A stretch of DNA of 64,000 nucleotides from positions 16,870,113 through 16,934,112 of the forward strand of contig OZ022587.1 in the NCBI GenBank assembly GCA_963669155.1, in the 5' to 3' direction. The DNA comes from Arbacia lixula (taxonomy: Eukaryota > Echinodermata > Echinoidea > Arbacioida > Arbaciidae). The first letter of the stretch is position 1. Every line of letters starts with the position of its first letter. A program made the position numbers and the translations under genes. The notes under the pieces are model-generated. The model did no database searches, was not told where the DNA came from, and worked only from the letters and a program-made list of their open reading frames with translations. Positions 34,691-47,299 of this stretch are shown piece by piece.

Positions 34691-36734
34691 ATTATTTCCT
34701 CAAAGCCGAATATTACGTTTTGTCGATTCCAGGGAAAGGTTATAAAGCCACCCTCTCTCAAATGATGACAAAGTCAGGGAAATTTCAGAATTAGGTCTGC
34801 AAAAGGGACGGGCTAATTTTAACTGTTAATTTTCTCTTAATCAGATTTTTTGCACTTTTCTGCAGTACATTTGTATTCTGAAACTATTTTGTTCAGAAAC
34901 TCCTTTATAGTAAAGTTCTACGTAGATTGAAATTACCCAAAATAAAAATAAAAACACCTGTTTTCACATCTACCGGAGATGAACGCAAACCCGCTATAAT
35001 GATATGTGTGTCATAATGTTATCTTCGTTTTGGGTCACCATGTGTATGATCAAATGGTAGCTTTCATACACGACTTACACGTTTCTCAGGCCTTGTTGTG
35101 CGAGATGAATTGGAATTTGTATGTGTATGATTAAATGGTAGCTTCCAGACACGTGTTAGAATCAATGCTTGGTACAATCTAAAAACATAAATATCTCAAA
35201 TGTGAGTGATGTGTCACTTACTTCCTTTTGTGAAAGTAGGGTAGTGCTGACGTCGTGTGTTCTCTCATTGCATACAAATGAGTTACGTGTACCTCTGTAG
35301 GCTACATATCATACACAGACACACGCAAATGCAATACACGTACAGTGTCAGATAACGGTCTCTGGTCTAACGAAAACACTTGTTGACCTTCGAATGAGCG
35401 GGCACCCGAGGGTTATTCTGCAATCATATCCTCAGAGACTGATATAAGAGTCATCAACATTTTAAAAGAAGTGATGATGATATAGGGGTTTATACATTAT
35501 TGCGTATTATTGTTATATAAACAAAATGGAAAACACTACACCAACAGTGTTGTGTTACGACAAACAAATATTGTGACGTCATCCAACATTTCTTCAAATT
35601 GCGCCGTAAGGCGCACTGACTTTTAGTATAGTTCGATTGTGTTAGAAAGCACGGACTCGAATACGTCTGTATACTTACTCAAAATCATTCAACAAACAAG
35701 AACTTCTCCCAAAACCAAAATTCTTGATGATCTTTTCCTTTCTAGTGTATCCCTGTATTTTTAGAGTACGCCAAACAGTATTACTGTACACGCGTTGCAT
35801 GCCATTAATGCATATTTGCAGAAGACAGTTATACACATACTTTTTTCAGTCGCTGTTTATCTGGCACATAAGGGTTTCCCTTATGGAACATGTGGAAAGA
35901 ACACGGTGTTGCCACACTGTGACAACACTGTGAAAACATAGTTAACTATGTGAACACACTGTGATTGTTCCGTAAGGGTTTAACAAACACTGTAATAATA
36001 CATAGAATACGTTGTTTGGCGTTGTTCCAACGAATTCATTTCCGTATATAATAATTATTTACGCACTAGTTTACAATGCGCAGATATAACGTACAGGCAT
36101 TCCTACGGACTGATGTTCTCCATGTATAGTGATCCGGAATGAAAACGGCAAGAGAGAAAATGAATATGGGGATGTCGTCTTTCCAGGGCTGCTTTTCCTT
36201 GCTGAATTCTCATGTGATCGGATGAAGCCTGATATATAGTCCTCTGCATATAATTTCGTCCGCATGATAACGTATTGTAGAGATTTGTGTTCTGTTCTCT
36301 CTGACCCATATTCAACACGGTGGTTTAGCTTATTACATGTACATTTGCATGTTTAGCCCGCAATCGAGTACTAACTAGTTCACTTTTGTTACACAGCTAA
36401 ACCACTGTCATGGCTGTTGTCATATTTGTGAATACGAGCTCATTTGGGCCAAAATCAGCGCTTTGATACGCTTTTAGTTCAAAACGCGGTTGCGTTCATA
36501 CTCATTTTGATATCAACGCCGTTTCAAAACGTCGTTTCAATACGCACAAAAAGGTGCGTTTACCATGTTTACGATTCTGACTTATCACGTTTAATGGGGA
36601 AGCATAAACTCAGTTTAAATGACGTCATCTCAACAGAGTTGGGATGTTGGATGAGCGTTTTCAATCAGCGTTTCAAAACGTTGATTCTGCCTTTGCAATT
36701 TGAGCATAAGTAGTACCCCCTAAACGGCGTTTGG
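34691..36734. other. Non-coding, small palindromes
   Basis: 35,868-35,960 clusters small palindromes: ATAAGGGTTTCCCTTAT, ACATAGTTAACTATGT and repeated CACTGTGA. 36,440-36,720 is rich in CGTTTCAAAACG-type motifs (AACGCCGTTTCAAAACG, GCGTTTCAAAACGTTG), probably an old TIR element. No gene. Confidence 0.4.
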
Positions 36735-36935
36735 GATGATCCATTTTTCGTAATGTATTCACAACTTTCCCATTAACTGCCTGATACCGCGTTATGACAT
36801 CCACCCGTATTTCGTGATTCAGTTTGAATGGATGGAACGCACTCTGAATCTATTAGTTTTTTTTTTTTTTTTTTTTGCTACTTGGGCAAACCTCGGACAA
36901 GCTTTGGGGTTACTATTAGAAACGTATTGTTTGAA
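36735..36935 (-). repeat. Family I core, inverted copy
   Basis: TTCGTAATGTATTCACAACT..CTCTGAATCTATTAG, poly-T, CCTCGGACAAGCTTTGGGGT, AACGTATTGTTTGAA. It is the reverse complement of the 5.76-5.95 kb core, with a T22 run inside and no TIR arms. Confidence 0.65.
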
Positions 36936-38009
36936 CGACGTTAATAAAATGTGCATATAAAGTATATTGAGCATAAAGGCACCCTATGTCTTTATGAGTG
37001 CAGCGTGGCGCCCGGTCGTTCTTTCCATCTTTGGGACGGTATCCACCGCGACAGCACCCACACAGTCCGGCCGAGCCTGCCGACAAAGCCCGATCGATGG
37101 ATGCCACGAAAGATCGATCCCAAGTAGATTAGAAATGTCTGTCAATTTGACTCGCAGTGTAATGAAAATAGCCCTCAAACCGCTCATATTCAACACATTT
37201 TCGCTTTCAATTTGCGCACCAGTCGGGAATTCTAGATTGCATTTTGTTTTGTGTTTTGCTGGTTTGGTTTCTGTTTACACCCCACGCCGTTGGCATACAT
37301 GATTGAATGCGCGGAATAGCTGAGAGTGGATTGGGAATTGAAATGATTAGATGCCAAGGGATGCATTGGTGATATTCGCAATGGGTATTTCATTAAGTTG
37401 TGCCCTTTGACAGTGCAGGTGCAAAAAATAAATTACCAGCGTCACGTTATGGTTAGAATGTATGTAGGCTAGGTATTTATTATTTATACGATATGATTTT
37501 GTGCTTTGATTATCTCTTTGTATGCTACATGTGACTTTTTGTCACAACTAATACACATAATTCCCATAGAGCAGCAATTCATCTGATATACAAAAGATTC
37601 TGTACAAGAACTGGGATATGATGCGTTTGTAGTAAGTATCCGGTGGTTTCCAGGCCTTTGGATAGGCTCGAATCTCGAATCCAAACTGTCAAATCAGGAT
37701 TTGGTACCAACAAGACAAGTCTCTTTTCACTTATTCTCTTTTATCCTTCATGCATGCTGCTAGCTATATGCATGAGTTTAGAATTAGGTTTAGGGTTAGG
37801 GTCAGGGTTAGGTCAAGAGTTCAAATGTATAAAATTAATGGGATACCAAAGTGCACTTGCACCTTATAGTCGTAGGCTGCGTACGTGTGCGCTGACGAGT
37901 TAAGGCGGATTCACCACCGGTTTTCTTGAATTTTATCGCGATTATGGCAAAACTCATGACTTGTGTAAAATAAAAAAAAAAATAAAAAAAAAAATTTCCC
38001 CTAACGGGT
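36936..38009. other. Non-coding; short telomere-like run and family E fragment
   Basis: 37,782-37,813 contains TTAGGTTTAGGGTTAGGGTC then AGGGTTAGG, four degenerate TTAGGG units. 37,540-37,600 carries the family E phrase AATTCCCATAGAGCAGCAAT. No convincing exon. Confidence 0.45.
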
Positions 38010-38395
38010 CGAGGAAGGATCATATGGTGATTATACTACTGCAGCTGGACCCGTTTCATCACGAATTTTGAAGAAAAAAAAATACCTAACAGCCTGGTAG
38101 GCAGACCATATGAGAAACATCCGCCACGTAAAGCACTGTTTGATTGGCTATGGTGCATTGCTGCTTGTAGTGTAGCTTGTATTCAAAGCTGTTGGGAATT
38201 TTCAATTCAAACTACAATATTCAATAAAAGGGTCGGGCTGCAGTAGACTAATCATTCTTAATTCTTTCTCCGGCATCTGGGAGAGAGGGAGAAAAGAGGA
38301 GAATAAAGGAGAGACTAGTCCTTTACCTACTAGACTCTTATCTTCAAGTTTGAATTAACCATGTCGAGAAGCCTGGAAGCCAGACTAGGTTTGTT
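38010..38395. mobile_element. Family M, two copies in opposite orientation
   Basis: 38,010-38,110 is a partial copy (CTACTGCAGCTGGACCCGTT..AACAGCCTGG). 38,172-38,395 is a fuller inverted copy (GGGTCGGGCTGCAGTAGACT..GACTAGTCCTTT..CTACTAGACTC..AAGCCTGGAAGCCAG). Confidence 0.6.
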
Positions 38396-38499
38396 ATACT
38401 GATTAGCTTAAAAGCTTTTCCATGAACCAAATGAATCCCTTTCCGATGTGGATATTAACGCTTGGCGTTCCATTGATGCACTCGGATCCGCGCAAGTAA

Positions 38500-38770
38500 T
38501 GCTCATAAAAAAATCCATAGAGCAGCAGATTGCACGAAAAACGAAGGGTTCAAATTGTGGTATTATTGTTATTATTATTATTTTTTTTTAAATTATTATT
38601 ATTATAGTTTATTTCACTATAAAAGTAACATAACATTGATGCGCAGGTAATGCTCACAAATCCCATCGAGTAGCAGATTGCACGACACAAACGGTTCAAA
38701 TTGTGGTATTATTATTATTATTGTTATTATGATTATCATTATTATCATTATTACTATTATTAATTTTACC
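38500..38770 (+). repeat. Local duplication with ATT runs
   Basis: GTAATGCTCAYAAA.. followed by AGCAGATTGCACGA and GGTTCAAATTGTGGTATTAT occurs near 38,495-38,570 and again near 38,646-38,715. Each copy ends in an (ATT)n run. The AATCCCATMGAGYAGCA phrase inside is the family E end. Confidence 0.65.
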
Positions 38771-40322
38771 ATGAAAGTAACATTACATTTAAAAACATCC
38801 TTAAGAAGACAATATACGAATGATAGAACAAAGGACATAATACAATAAAGTATAGATGACAGAAAGTGACAGCGTGTGGGTCAGGGTTTACAAAAGTGAA
38901 GTCATTCACCATGTTCACTGTTTTCCAGTGATTGATAATTGTATTCAATTTTCATTGCTCTTGTATGCTTCAAACAGAGAGGTTGGACATAGATCCCACC
39001 TCTCTGCTTCAAGTGAAGGCTATAAGTTATGTAATAATTGTGTTTGATTGAAATCAAAGTAAAGATGACTGAAAATAAAAAGAAGAAGGATGAAATGTAT
39101 AGGCATGTGTGTGTTTGTGTGTTTGTGTGTGAATGTATAGGTGTATTACATTGTACGGCATTGCTCTTATGCATCTAGATAATATAATATGTACAGTATC
39201 CTCCATAGATGGAACATTTAGGAGCCCCAATCCCGGTGACACCAAAGCTAACAGGCAATTGCAAAGTAAAACAAATCGGTGAATGCGTTAAAAAGGCGCT
39301 TCCCCACTGCACTGTGTTATTCATACCACCCGTCCTTGATGTGGCGCCACCCGCGCACTGTACGTGAATGCGTGCGCTTCTCCAATAGCGGAGGATCGAA
39401 TCTGAAGGCTATGGGAATGAGCCTATAATCCTATTAGATTAACGGTCTTGAATGTGTCGTTCTCGTCAGCCAATCGATGTCACGTGACAGCAATCGAAAG
39501 AATTTCATTAAGTTTAATGTCTTTGACCTATATTACCCAGATGGTGTGTCTCGTTTCACTGGGCACGTTCATACTAACAGACTGAAGCAGTTTACCGCTA
39601 ACGCTTACCGCATGTAACCTTCCACGTGCCCTTTTCCCGCTGCGGCAAAAAGAGATACATTCTCTCTATTATGTAACGCTTTCTCAATGACGGAGTGGTC
39701 AGCCGCTTTGCCGTAGCGAGAGAAAAATCGTAAAACGGCTCAATAGAATTTGTTTTATCGCAAGCGGGAGCGGCAAACCGATTTCGTGAGAACCGTTACA
39801 TAATTTTTTTATTTCCAAATCCTCTTCTCGGTCAACTGATATACACCTACACCTTCTACAAAGACGGCCTTTAATGACAGATGGTCTTTACAGACGAATG
39901 GCTCTGAAGGGAGATGACCATGGCTATCGAAATACTTCACTTCATCATAATGTCTTTTTAATACCTCAGTCAGTTCAAGCATGTACAAATGTTTGTATGT
40001 ATCTCCAACCAGCCAGGCCTGTCTATTAACCCATGACGTCAGACTAAATGACGCTCTTATCTATGGAATTTGTGTGCGTTACTTGAAAATAAATTCATTT
40101 GGCACATAAAGAGTTAAGACCACCACAAAGGGGAAAGAATATGAACTTTATGAACAGGTGTTTTATTTTTTACAATTTGCTCTGAAAGGGGTTGAAATTA
40201 TATCCTTTCTTTTTTACAGTCGGTATGGTGTTCTTTATCATGTTTAGCAACAGAGTTCGTTGTACACTATTTTGTCTGTCAATGTGATTCGTAAGAGGGA
40301 CATCGTCAGACGCAAAATTATA
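38771..40322. other. Non-coding, nothing gene-like
   Basis: 39,100-39,135 has a GT-rich run. 39,560-39,810 (GGGCACGTTCATACTAACAG .. GCAAGCGGGAGCGGCAAACC) resembles 55,770-55,880 (GGCACGTTCACACATGAAAG), probably another diverged repeat. 40,075-40,116 ends in a family E terminus (TTTGGCACATAAAGAGTTAA). Confidence 0.4.
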
Positions 40323-40731
40323 ATAAAAATACTAGTATTCGATGACTGAACAACCGTTAATTTTGTCCTCTCAAATCATTATCGGAAAAGTTAACATCAT
40401 GCATTATAAGGAACAGTCATCTACATGATCTGAGCAGCATTCACTCCGCTACCATGATTATTTGCCACTGTTTGCATCATAGCTTTGACCCAATAAACCC
40501 ATTAAACTTATATTCTTATGACAAATGATAAAAATACTAGTATTCGATGACTGAAGAACCTTTCATTTTGTCTCCTCGAATCGGATGATCGGAAAAGTTA
40601 ACATAATGCATTATAAGGAACAGTCATCTACATGATCTGAGCAGTATTCACTCCGCTACCATGATTATTTGCCACTGTTTGCATCATAGCTTTGACCCAA
40701 TAAACCCAATAAACTTAGATTCTTATGACAA
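40323..40731 (+). repeat. Recent two-copy tandem duplication, 205-bp unit
   Basis: 40,323-40,527 and 40,528-40,731 share ATAAAAATACTAGTATTCGA, CATTATAAGGAACAGTCATC, TTCACTCCGCTACCATGATT and TTTGCATCATAGCTTTGACC with few differences. Confidence 0.9.
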
Positions 40732-42125
40732 CTTGTTCATTTTGCATGTTTTGGCATAATTGATACACACAAATCCTATAGAGCAGCATTCTGTCTGGCG
40801 CAAAAGAAGACAAAGACTTAACTTAGCCTGTTTGGGCGTAGATTATCTTTGACATAAAATCATTATAGACGAGTGGTCTCTGCCGTACATCCTGCTACCC
40901 CCACGTCTCTTTCAGTTTTCCCCTTATTTACGGGAGGGCACCCCAAACGACCATACCTGTAATCTACCCCATCAAGACAAGTACATTCCATCCCCGCCAA
41001 GACACCGCTTTGCTTTCTCCATCTCCGCTAACCTTCCTCCACAAAAACCATGAAAACAGACAGAGAAGATCCTACAAATCAACCGCAAAGCCAAAGCGAC
41101 CGAGAAGTAACAAGACAGGTAGCCTGATTTACAGACTCTTCAGTATTTTTGTAATTGCAACCATCACACGAATATTCTAGAAGAGTATTGTAAACAATCC
41201 TCTTTTACATTCCATTTGATCAATTTCCTTACAAATGTTTTGTTTATACATGTCATTAATTTTTTTTCGTATTCCTTTTTTTTTTACAATTCATGTATTA
41301 CTATTTATTGTTTAGAATTGATTTATTCATTACTTATTTTGTGTTGATAATTCATTTATTTAGTACTTATTTGCTGTTAATTATCTTTTCACTAAGCCTC
41401 TTATCTAAAGTATTTGCCTTTATTTTGTCTTCCAATACATACAGCATTATTTTATCTGAGGATCTTCTTTTCCTGTTGTTTTCATCCTTTCAAATTTTAA
41501 ATAATCATATATTATGAGCATAAATTATTGAACATGACTGCATGAGATTTAAACAGTTGTAAGCAGGTGTTGGAAAATAAAGTCCCCCATGAATTAGGAG
41601 CTGTACGCCATTCAAGCATACGTTTTCACTCTAATCTTTTAAATGTCACAGTATGTAACTCAAATGACCTAACACACTTAACCGTGTTAAGCCCTGCTAT
41701 GAAATATTACATTTATGTACAATTATTCTAATGATTGTAAATACGTGTAAATGTATAAGAACGACATGATCGAAATGAATCAAATCCGTCGACTCAAATG
41801 TATTACTACATATAATCATGTAAAGACATTTTATTCACACTACTATACTGTTGTGAAATGATCGCATTATAAACAATCACTTTGATGATTTTGTGAACTA
41901 TACATGCATGTTAATAGGAAGCAATATTAAATAAGTTTTAATGATTTTGTGAATACATGTTGATATTAATTCAAATCAAGTACGTCATGATTATGAAATA
42001 ATCGAATTATATCTTCTCTTCAGGTGAGCAGGAGAAAAAAAGAACAAATAGTCTAATCAGTCAGACCCGTTTGAAATCCACACTGTAGGCCTGTACACAT
42101 GGTACATGTATCTGGTTAGAGAGTC
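40732..42125. other. Non-coding, AT-rich
   Basis: 40,740-40,815 has a family E end (ACAAATCCTATAGAGCAGCA). 41,220-41,520 is very T-rich. 42,015-42,090 contains a family M fragment (CAGTCAGACCCGTTTGAAAT). No gene. Confidence 0.4.
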
Positions 42126-42408
42126 TGGGGTGTTTCACCAAGCTATTCTTTAGCAACGGACGACTTTACGAACGACTGGTGACCTTTTTTTTGTGCTAAA
42201 TCACAATTTCAATTATTTTGATTCCCACCAACTTAAGTTCAAATCTGGTGTTTATAAATGAAAATTCTTGTTGTTAACAAGTGTCTGAATCCAAAGCTTA
42301 TGTCAAATTTGATTAAGATTGTTGGAAATTAACTCCCAATATGTTAAAACAGCAACAATTGTTGTATCACATTTAGCGCAAGAAAGGATCACCAGTCGTT
42401 CGTACAGT
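42126..42408. mobile_element. Family C element, copy 2 (expanded centre)
   Basis: GGTGTTTCACCAAGCTATTC and TTTACGAACGACTGGTGACC at the left; GATCACCAGTCGTTCGTA at the right. The centre is about 170 bp of unrelated AT-rich sequence instead of the 15-bp loop of copy 1. The outermost right arm is lost. Confidence 0.7.
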
Positions 42409-43479
42409 TAGAGAGTCTGGATTAGAAATGGCCAAAAGCCTGGACCTCAAGCTAAGAGAAAGGACGAATTCTTTTTGGGTATAAAGCCGGAAATTTGTCT
42501 GAGTGTCCTTTTCATGGAGCTGGTGGCAGTGAACGGGGAAAGTAGGAACGGAAATGGTAGTGAAGGGGTCATTTTTCATGGGCACTTTCAAGACGAAAGT
42601 GACTTTGTGACAACATCTAACGATAATGGGCTTTTCATAATAGAGTTTTTCTTTCGACACATTTTACTTTTATCCTGATTTTCGCCAGGACTTGGTTAGA
42701 AGACGCCAAATAAAAAAAACATATGAAACATCGTTGCTTCAATATAATTTATTTCGTCCTCGAAATCACGTTGGTATATTGAAATATTTTCATTTTGAAA
42801 TTGGGCGACTTGGTGTAGTTATTTTTGGCAACCCTGATTGCAGACCCGTTACACTTACATGACTCATAATGAGATTTTAAACATCACGAACTTATTAACT
42901 CGATCAGATGAATGCCTTAGATTTGTCATAAAATATGATTATAAAGATGTACTACACATTGACATTTCGTAATTACAAATTTGTGATTCTATTGTTTATT
43001 GTCTTACCTGTTAACCATTTGTTTAGGTTAGGTTTATGTTTTTATAAATGTCTGTTTTATGTTTATATAACTTCTTCTTTCATATATTTCAAAAATATGT
43101 ATTATGATGTAATGTGTACATAAACAAATTGGTTCTTCTAGTTCCATTCATTTGTGTCATAGCATACACTTTGTTGTGAATTGAATCTGAATCTGAAAGG
43201 TCATCACATTAGCTTTCATTGTTCATGATATTTTTAAAAATAGTGAATGAAGAACGGAATCGAATTGAATTATGAGAGCAAATATTGCCATCTTCGACTT
43301 TACTTTCGTTTTTGAAAACGAAGAAGCTGACTCTGATAGACAGACTAATACAGTAGGACTTGTACGTTTTCCATGTATTATTCAAATTCTTTGTCAAAAG
43401 AGTAATCTACACGGTGTACTTGTGGCAGCAATGTTTTTTTTTCATCGAAAGGAATACACCGCATTTAACTAACCTAGTC
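42409..43479. other. Non-coding; possible retroposon tail
   Basis: 42,409-42,455 continues a family M fragment. 43,175-43,197 reads GAATTGAATCTGAATCTGAA, a short-repeat tail of the sort LINEs leave; no coding body upstream. Confidence 0.4.
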
Positions 43480-43912
43480 CCACACACAAGAAACAAGGTT
43501 GTTAAAAATATGGGGATGTTAGTGTTTGGTACTGATAGGGTTAGCGCGGTCCCACTAAACTAAGTTGTTAATTGATACGGAGCTGTCAGTTATTTGTACT
43601 GAGAAGTTTAACCCGCTCTGTTCCATACGCAAGAAACTAAGTTGCGATATGGGGCTGTCAGCGCTTGGTACTGAAATGGTTAACCCACTCGGTCCCATAC
43701 ACAAGAAACTAAGTTGTGATATGGGGCTTTCAGCCATGGTACTGACAGGGTTAACCCACTCGGTCCCATACGCACGAAACTAGGTTGTTAATTAATATGG
43801 GAATGTCAGTGCTTGGGTCCTGAAAGGGTTAAGCTGCTTGGTCCCATACGCAAGAAACTAAGTTGTTAATTGATACGGGGCTGTCAGTGCCTGGTACTGC
43901 GAAAGTTAATCA
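43480..43912 (+). repeat. Tandem array, 67-78-bp unit, 6 copies
   Basis: CAAGAAACTAAGTTGT recurs near 43,490, 43,557, 43,634, 43,706, 43,777 and 43,855. Each is followed by GATATGGGGCTGTCAGTG, TTGGTACTGAAAGGGTTAA and CTCGGTCCCATACGC. Part of the unit resembles family F (GGTACTGAGAGGGTTA). Confidence 0.85.
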
Positions 43913-44099
43913 AGTCTTCCCGATGAATTATGTTTGAGAATAGGTGTGCCATTTCAGGCCATCCATTATTCAAGATGCTGGCCGACAGACGACATAGGCA
44001 GCAAATGATGCTGCGCTTTGTATTATGTCAACATGATCGCGCGATCCCGTCTTGTGTGTCTAGACATGCGTGTGGCCTCTGGGTATAGTACAGGACGAC

Positions 44100-44715
44100 A
44101 ATGAATCTATATTCGAACTACAAACAAACCTGTCTATAAAAACCACGGTCTATAACGCCCAGCCGTCTGTAAAGATCACCCATCTTGAATTACTTCAGAG
44201 CAAGATGACTGTCGTTAAACATGTTAAAGAAAACCTGTCCTAAAAAGACCGCTTATCTTGAATTCTTTCAGAAGAATGTGCATCTAATTGCATCTAATTG
44301 CGTTTGTCAACCAAGATGACTGTCTTTAAAGACCGCCTGTCCTTAAAGACTCATCTTAAATACCTTCAGAATAGTTTGCATCTATATCTCATTTGTCTAC
44401 CAAGATGACTGTCTTTAAAGTCTACCTGTCCTTAATGACCACCCATCTTGAATTACTTCAGAGCAACTGTTTACCAAGATGACTATCGTTAATCATGTTA
44501 AAGAAAGCCTGTCCTATAAAGACCGCTTATCTTGAATCCATTCAGAATAGGGTGCATCTAGTTGCATCTAATTGCATTTATCTAAGAAAATGACTGTCTT
44601 TAAAGACCACCTGTCCTTAAAGACCACTCATCTTGAATTACTTCAGAATAGTTTGCATCTATTTGCATTTGTATATAAAGGCCTGTCTGTAAAGACAGCT
44701 CACATTGATATCTTT
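44100..44715 (+). repeat. Tandem array with higher-order (~273-bp) periodicity
   Basis: ACCAAGATGACTGTCTTTAA-like starts lie near 44,202, 44,312, 44,402, 44,475 and 44,587 (spacings 110, 90, 73, 112). The segment from TTACTTCAGAGCAA through CATGTTAAAGAAARCCTGTC to GCATCTAATTGCRTTT at 44,180-44,310 is repeated at 44,455-44,582 more closely than adjacent units match. Confidence 0.8.
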
Positions 44716-45170
44716 CAGAGCAGTTTTCTTAACACCATGATGATGATGATCATCATCATCTTCTCCGCAATAATGATTATCATCAAAGCTATGATATAAA
44801 TACCACCTCCTCATTTCGAAGCCTATCGGAGCGCTTCAAATATTGATGAGTGAACGAATAATAAAAATTTACCATGTTTACAGTCCATCGAAAACAATTT
44901 ACAATCAAATAAATTGCATCGTGTATTAACCCTTGCATTTCAACACCAATTTTAGCTCTGTGAGTCGTGTGAATAAATTCACATTGAGAGTTAAAGGGCA
45001 AGGGATGATAAAAAGAATGGTGAAGGAACATGCAGATCTATATTCCCCAAAGACATAAGCGGCTGCATAGAGTTTGGAAAGGGATTATAATCAAAATTGG
45101 ACAGAACGAGGAAAGGAAAATTGGAAGGATGAGAAGAGAAAGTTGTTTACCATTTCAAGCGACGTCTTAA
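44716..45170. other. Non-coding, small hairpin
   Basis: 44,737-44,760 is a (GAT)n/(ATC)n hairpin (GATGATGATGATCATCATCA). Confidence 0.5.
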
Positions 45171-45339
45171 GGCCATCGCAGACAACAACATTTTTGACAC
45201 GATTCTAAGAGTCGTAAGAGGGCCTACTACTAGAAATGTGACGTCATCTTTATGCATAAATCCAATGACCGGGTCCTGCGATTCAACCAGTCGCAGAGTC
45301 GTGCGACTGATCGGATCGTGTCGTCTGTTGTGGCCTTTA
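45171..45339 (-). mobile_element. Family G element, inverted copy
   Basis: AAGGCCATCGCAGACAACAA..AAATGTGACGTCATC..CCAATGACCGGGTCCTGCGA..CGGATCGTGTCGTCTG. Reverse complement of the 16.9-kb copy with the same ends. Confidence 0.7.
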
Positions 45340-45635
45340 TTGGTGCGCTGTTTACGCAGCAGGATTAGCATAGCTGCAGCAGCATACGCTCAGATACACA
45401 GACAGGAACGATCACTAACCTAACAAGAACGGGAATTTATGGCGTACATTCTCCGATGTCTCGAGAATATCAGTGAACAAGGGGGGGGGGGGGGGGAGAG
45501 ACTCCAAGAGCGAAGGAAATTGGCAATTTCTTGGGCAGATTTTGGCGATGCATCGAGCTAATAGCGTTCATTAAAGCACGTCCTCGTGAGAGACAGCCAC
45601 AAGACACCGTCAATCAGCGGCCTTAGGAATTCATA
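45340..45635. other. Non-coding, poly-G
   Basis: G17 at 45,481-45,497; nothing else recognised. Confidence 0.4.
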
Positions 45636-45822
45636 TTAAGTTTTCCTGTACCGGAATTAATCCTGCTCTATGCGATTTGTGTGTATTACCTGGGATAGAA
45701 TGTATCCCTGGCGAATAAAGAGTTAAACCTGTTCGTGCCGGGGTTAACATGATTAATGCTGTTCTATGTGATCTATGGGTATTACCGGTGTAGAAATGTC
45801 CATATGGCGCTTACACGGTTGA
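45636..45822 (+). mobile_element. Family E, two copies head to tail
   Basis: 45,636-45,727 (CCTGTACCGGAATTAATCC..TGTGTGTATTACC..AAAGAGTTAA) runs directly into 45,725-45,822 (TGCCGGGGTTAACATG..CTATGGGTATTACC..). About 92-97 bp each. Confidence 0.6.
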
Positions 45823-47299
45823 TGATCCAGCATAGTTCATTACGGCGATGTACTTGGAGGCCAGTGTTTAGAACAGACCCTAACCGCACAGAGTGTACCA
45901 AACCTGCACTACCTTTATAGGACGCCAAATAAAAGCAACATGACATTTTATCATTGATTAAATATAATTAGGTTGTCTGTCGTAACCTCTAATTTCGTTA
46001 GAATTGTTTTTCTTTATTATTTAGTTATTTTTATTCCATGCCCCCACTTTTTTGTGGCATCTATATCTTAACAATGCACGTTTCATCAAAATTTAATCGT
46101 GTATGGGTATATGTGAACTTGTAATTGCGATATTCTTCAAGGTCATGGTATAACCGTGACGTCATCTACGAGCAATTTACTGAAAATCTAATATTAGATA
46201 TATTTCTAGAATTTATCATCGAAAGCTAATGAAAATTTACATGCATAAAGTTAATGATTATGAAAGTTAAAGACAATTAATTTCAATGAATAAAGACGCA
46301 CGCATACGCGTACGTTAATGCGCGAATGTGCCTGCAAACTTTGAAAATCCTCCAAATCAATTAGACATTGTTTTGCATATGTTTCAGGCCATTTCAAGCA
46401 TTTCAAAAATTTCCGCGTTCGCGCGTTTTTTCGTGCGTAGCGCGAATGTAACGTGAAAATTCCGGGTTTTTTTTTTTTAACTGGTGTCATGTTTCTGACA
46501 CTACATACATCACATTCTATAATTTTGAGCCATTCCCATTCTATGATAGGGTCGTGCGGGTGTGTCAAAGTTGAAAGTCTGCGCGTGCGTCAATACGTTT
46601 TTGTATGCAAATATTGCCATAGCTCCTCAGAATGGCTTTGACCCCCAATTTCTTTTTCATATTCTGAAAGATTATCACATGTATATGCGATTTCATGTCT
46701 CACCATGTCCTCAAGTACACTTTCAAATGGCCATAGCTCCTCAGAATGGCGAGTTATTCTGAAAGAGTGTGATGTGTACATGTGATTTCACGATTCATTA
46801 TGTCGTTATGTACATCGTAACGTCATTATATTGCATATGAACATGGAACATGAATTTTTATTTATGATGTCATGAACATTTTTACCCGCTTGAGCGTATC
46901 TCAGTAATCCTCGATCAATTTTCACCCGATGTTCAGTATGTTGTGCCTTAGACATTGTTCTATGGTAAAAATACCTTTATACAGATTTGGATAACACCGT
47001 CGAAGTGTAAATTTTGATTAGAAGCATTATGTCAAATTCTCACATATTTACGTGTAATGTCTATGGGAGAGGCATTTATTTAAAATCATCAATTGACATG
47101 GCGATCTTTTAGAAGCTGTATCTCGCTTTATTTTTAGATCTTTTGCACTTAAACTTTAGTATGTTGTATCTGAGTCTACTAGCTTTCGGATACGTGGTCT
47201 CCATTCTCTAATTAGATGTCGGGATTATAGCGAAATTTCAGCTTGAACATTGGTTTCTAAATCATTAAAGCCGATTTATCTGCTTTACGTGTTAAGTGA
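45823..47299. other. Non-coding, with a 114-bp local duplication
   Basis: GCCATAGCTCCTCAGAATGG occurs at about 46,616 and 46,730. The flanking ATTCTGAAAGA..CACATGTATATGCGATTTCA and TTCTGAAAGAGTG..GTACATGTGATTTCA also match. 46,260-46,450 shows alternating CGCGAATG phrases. No gene. Confidence 0.45.
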
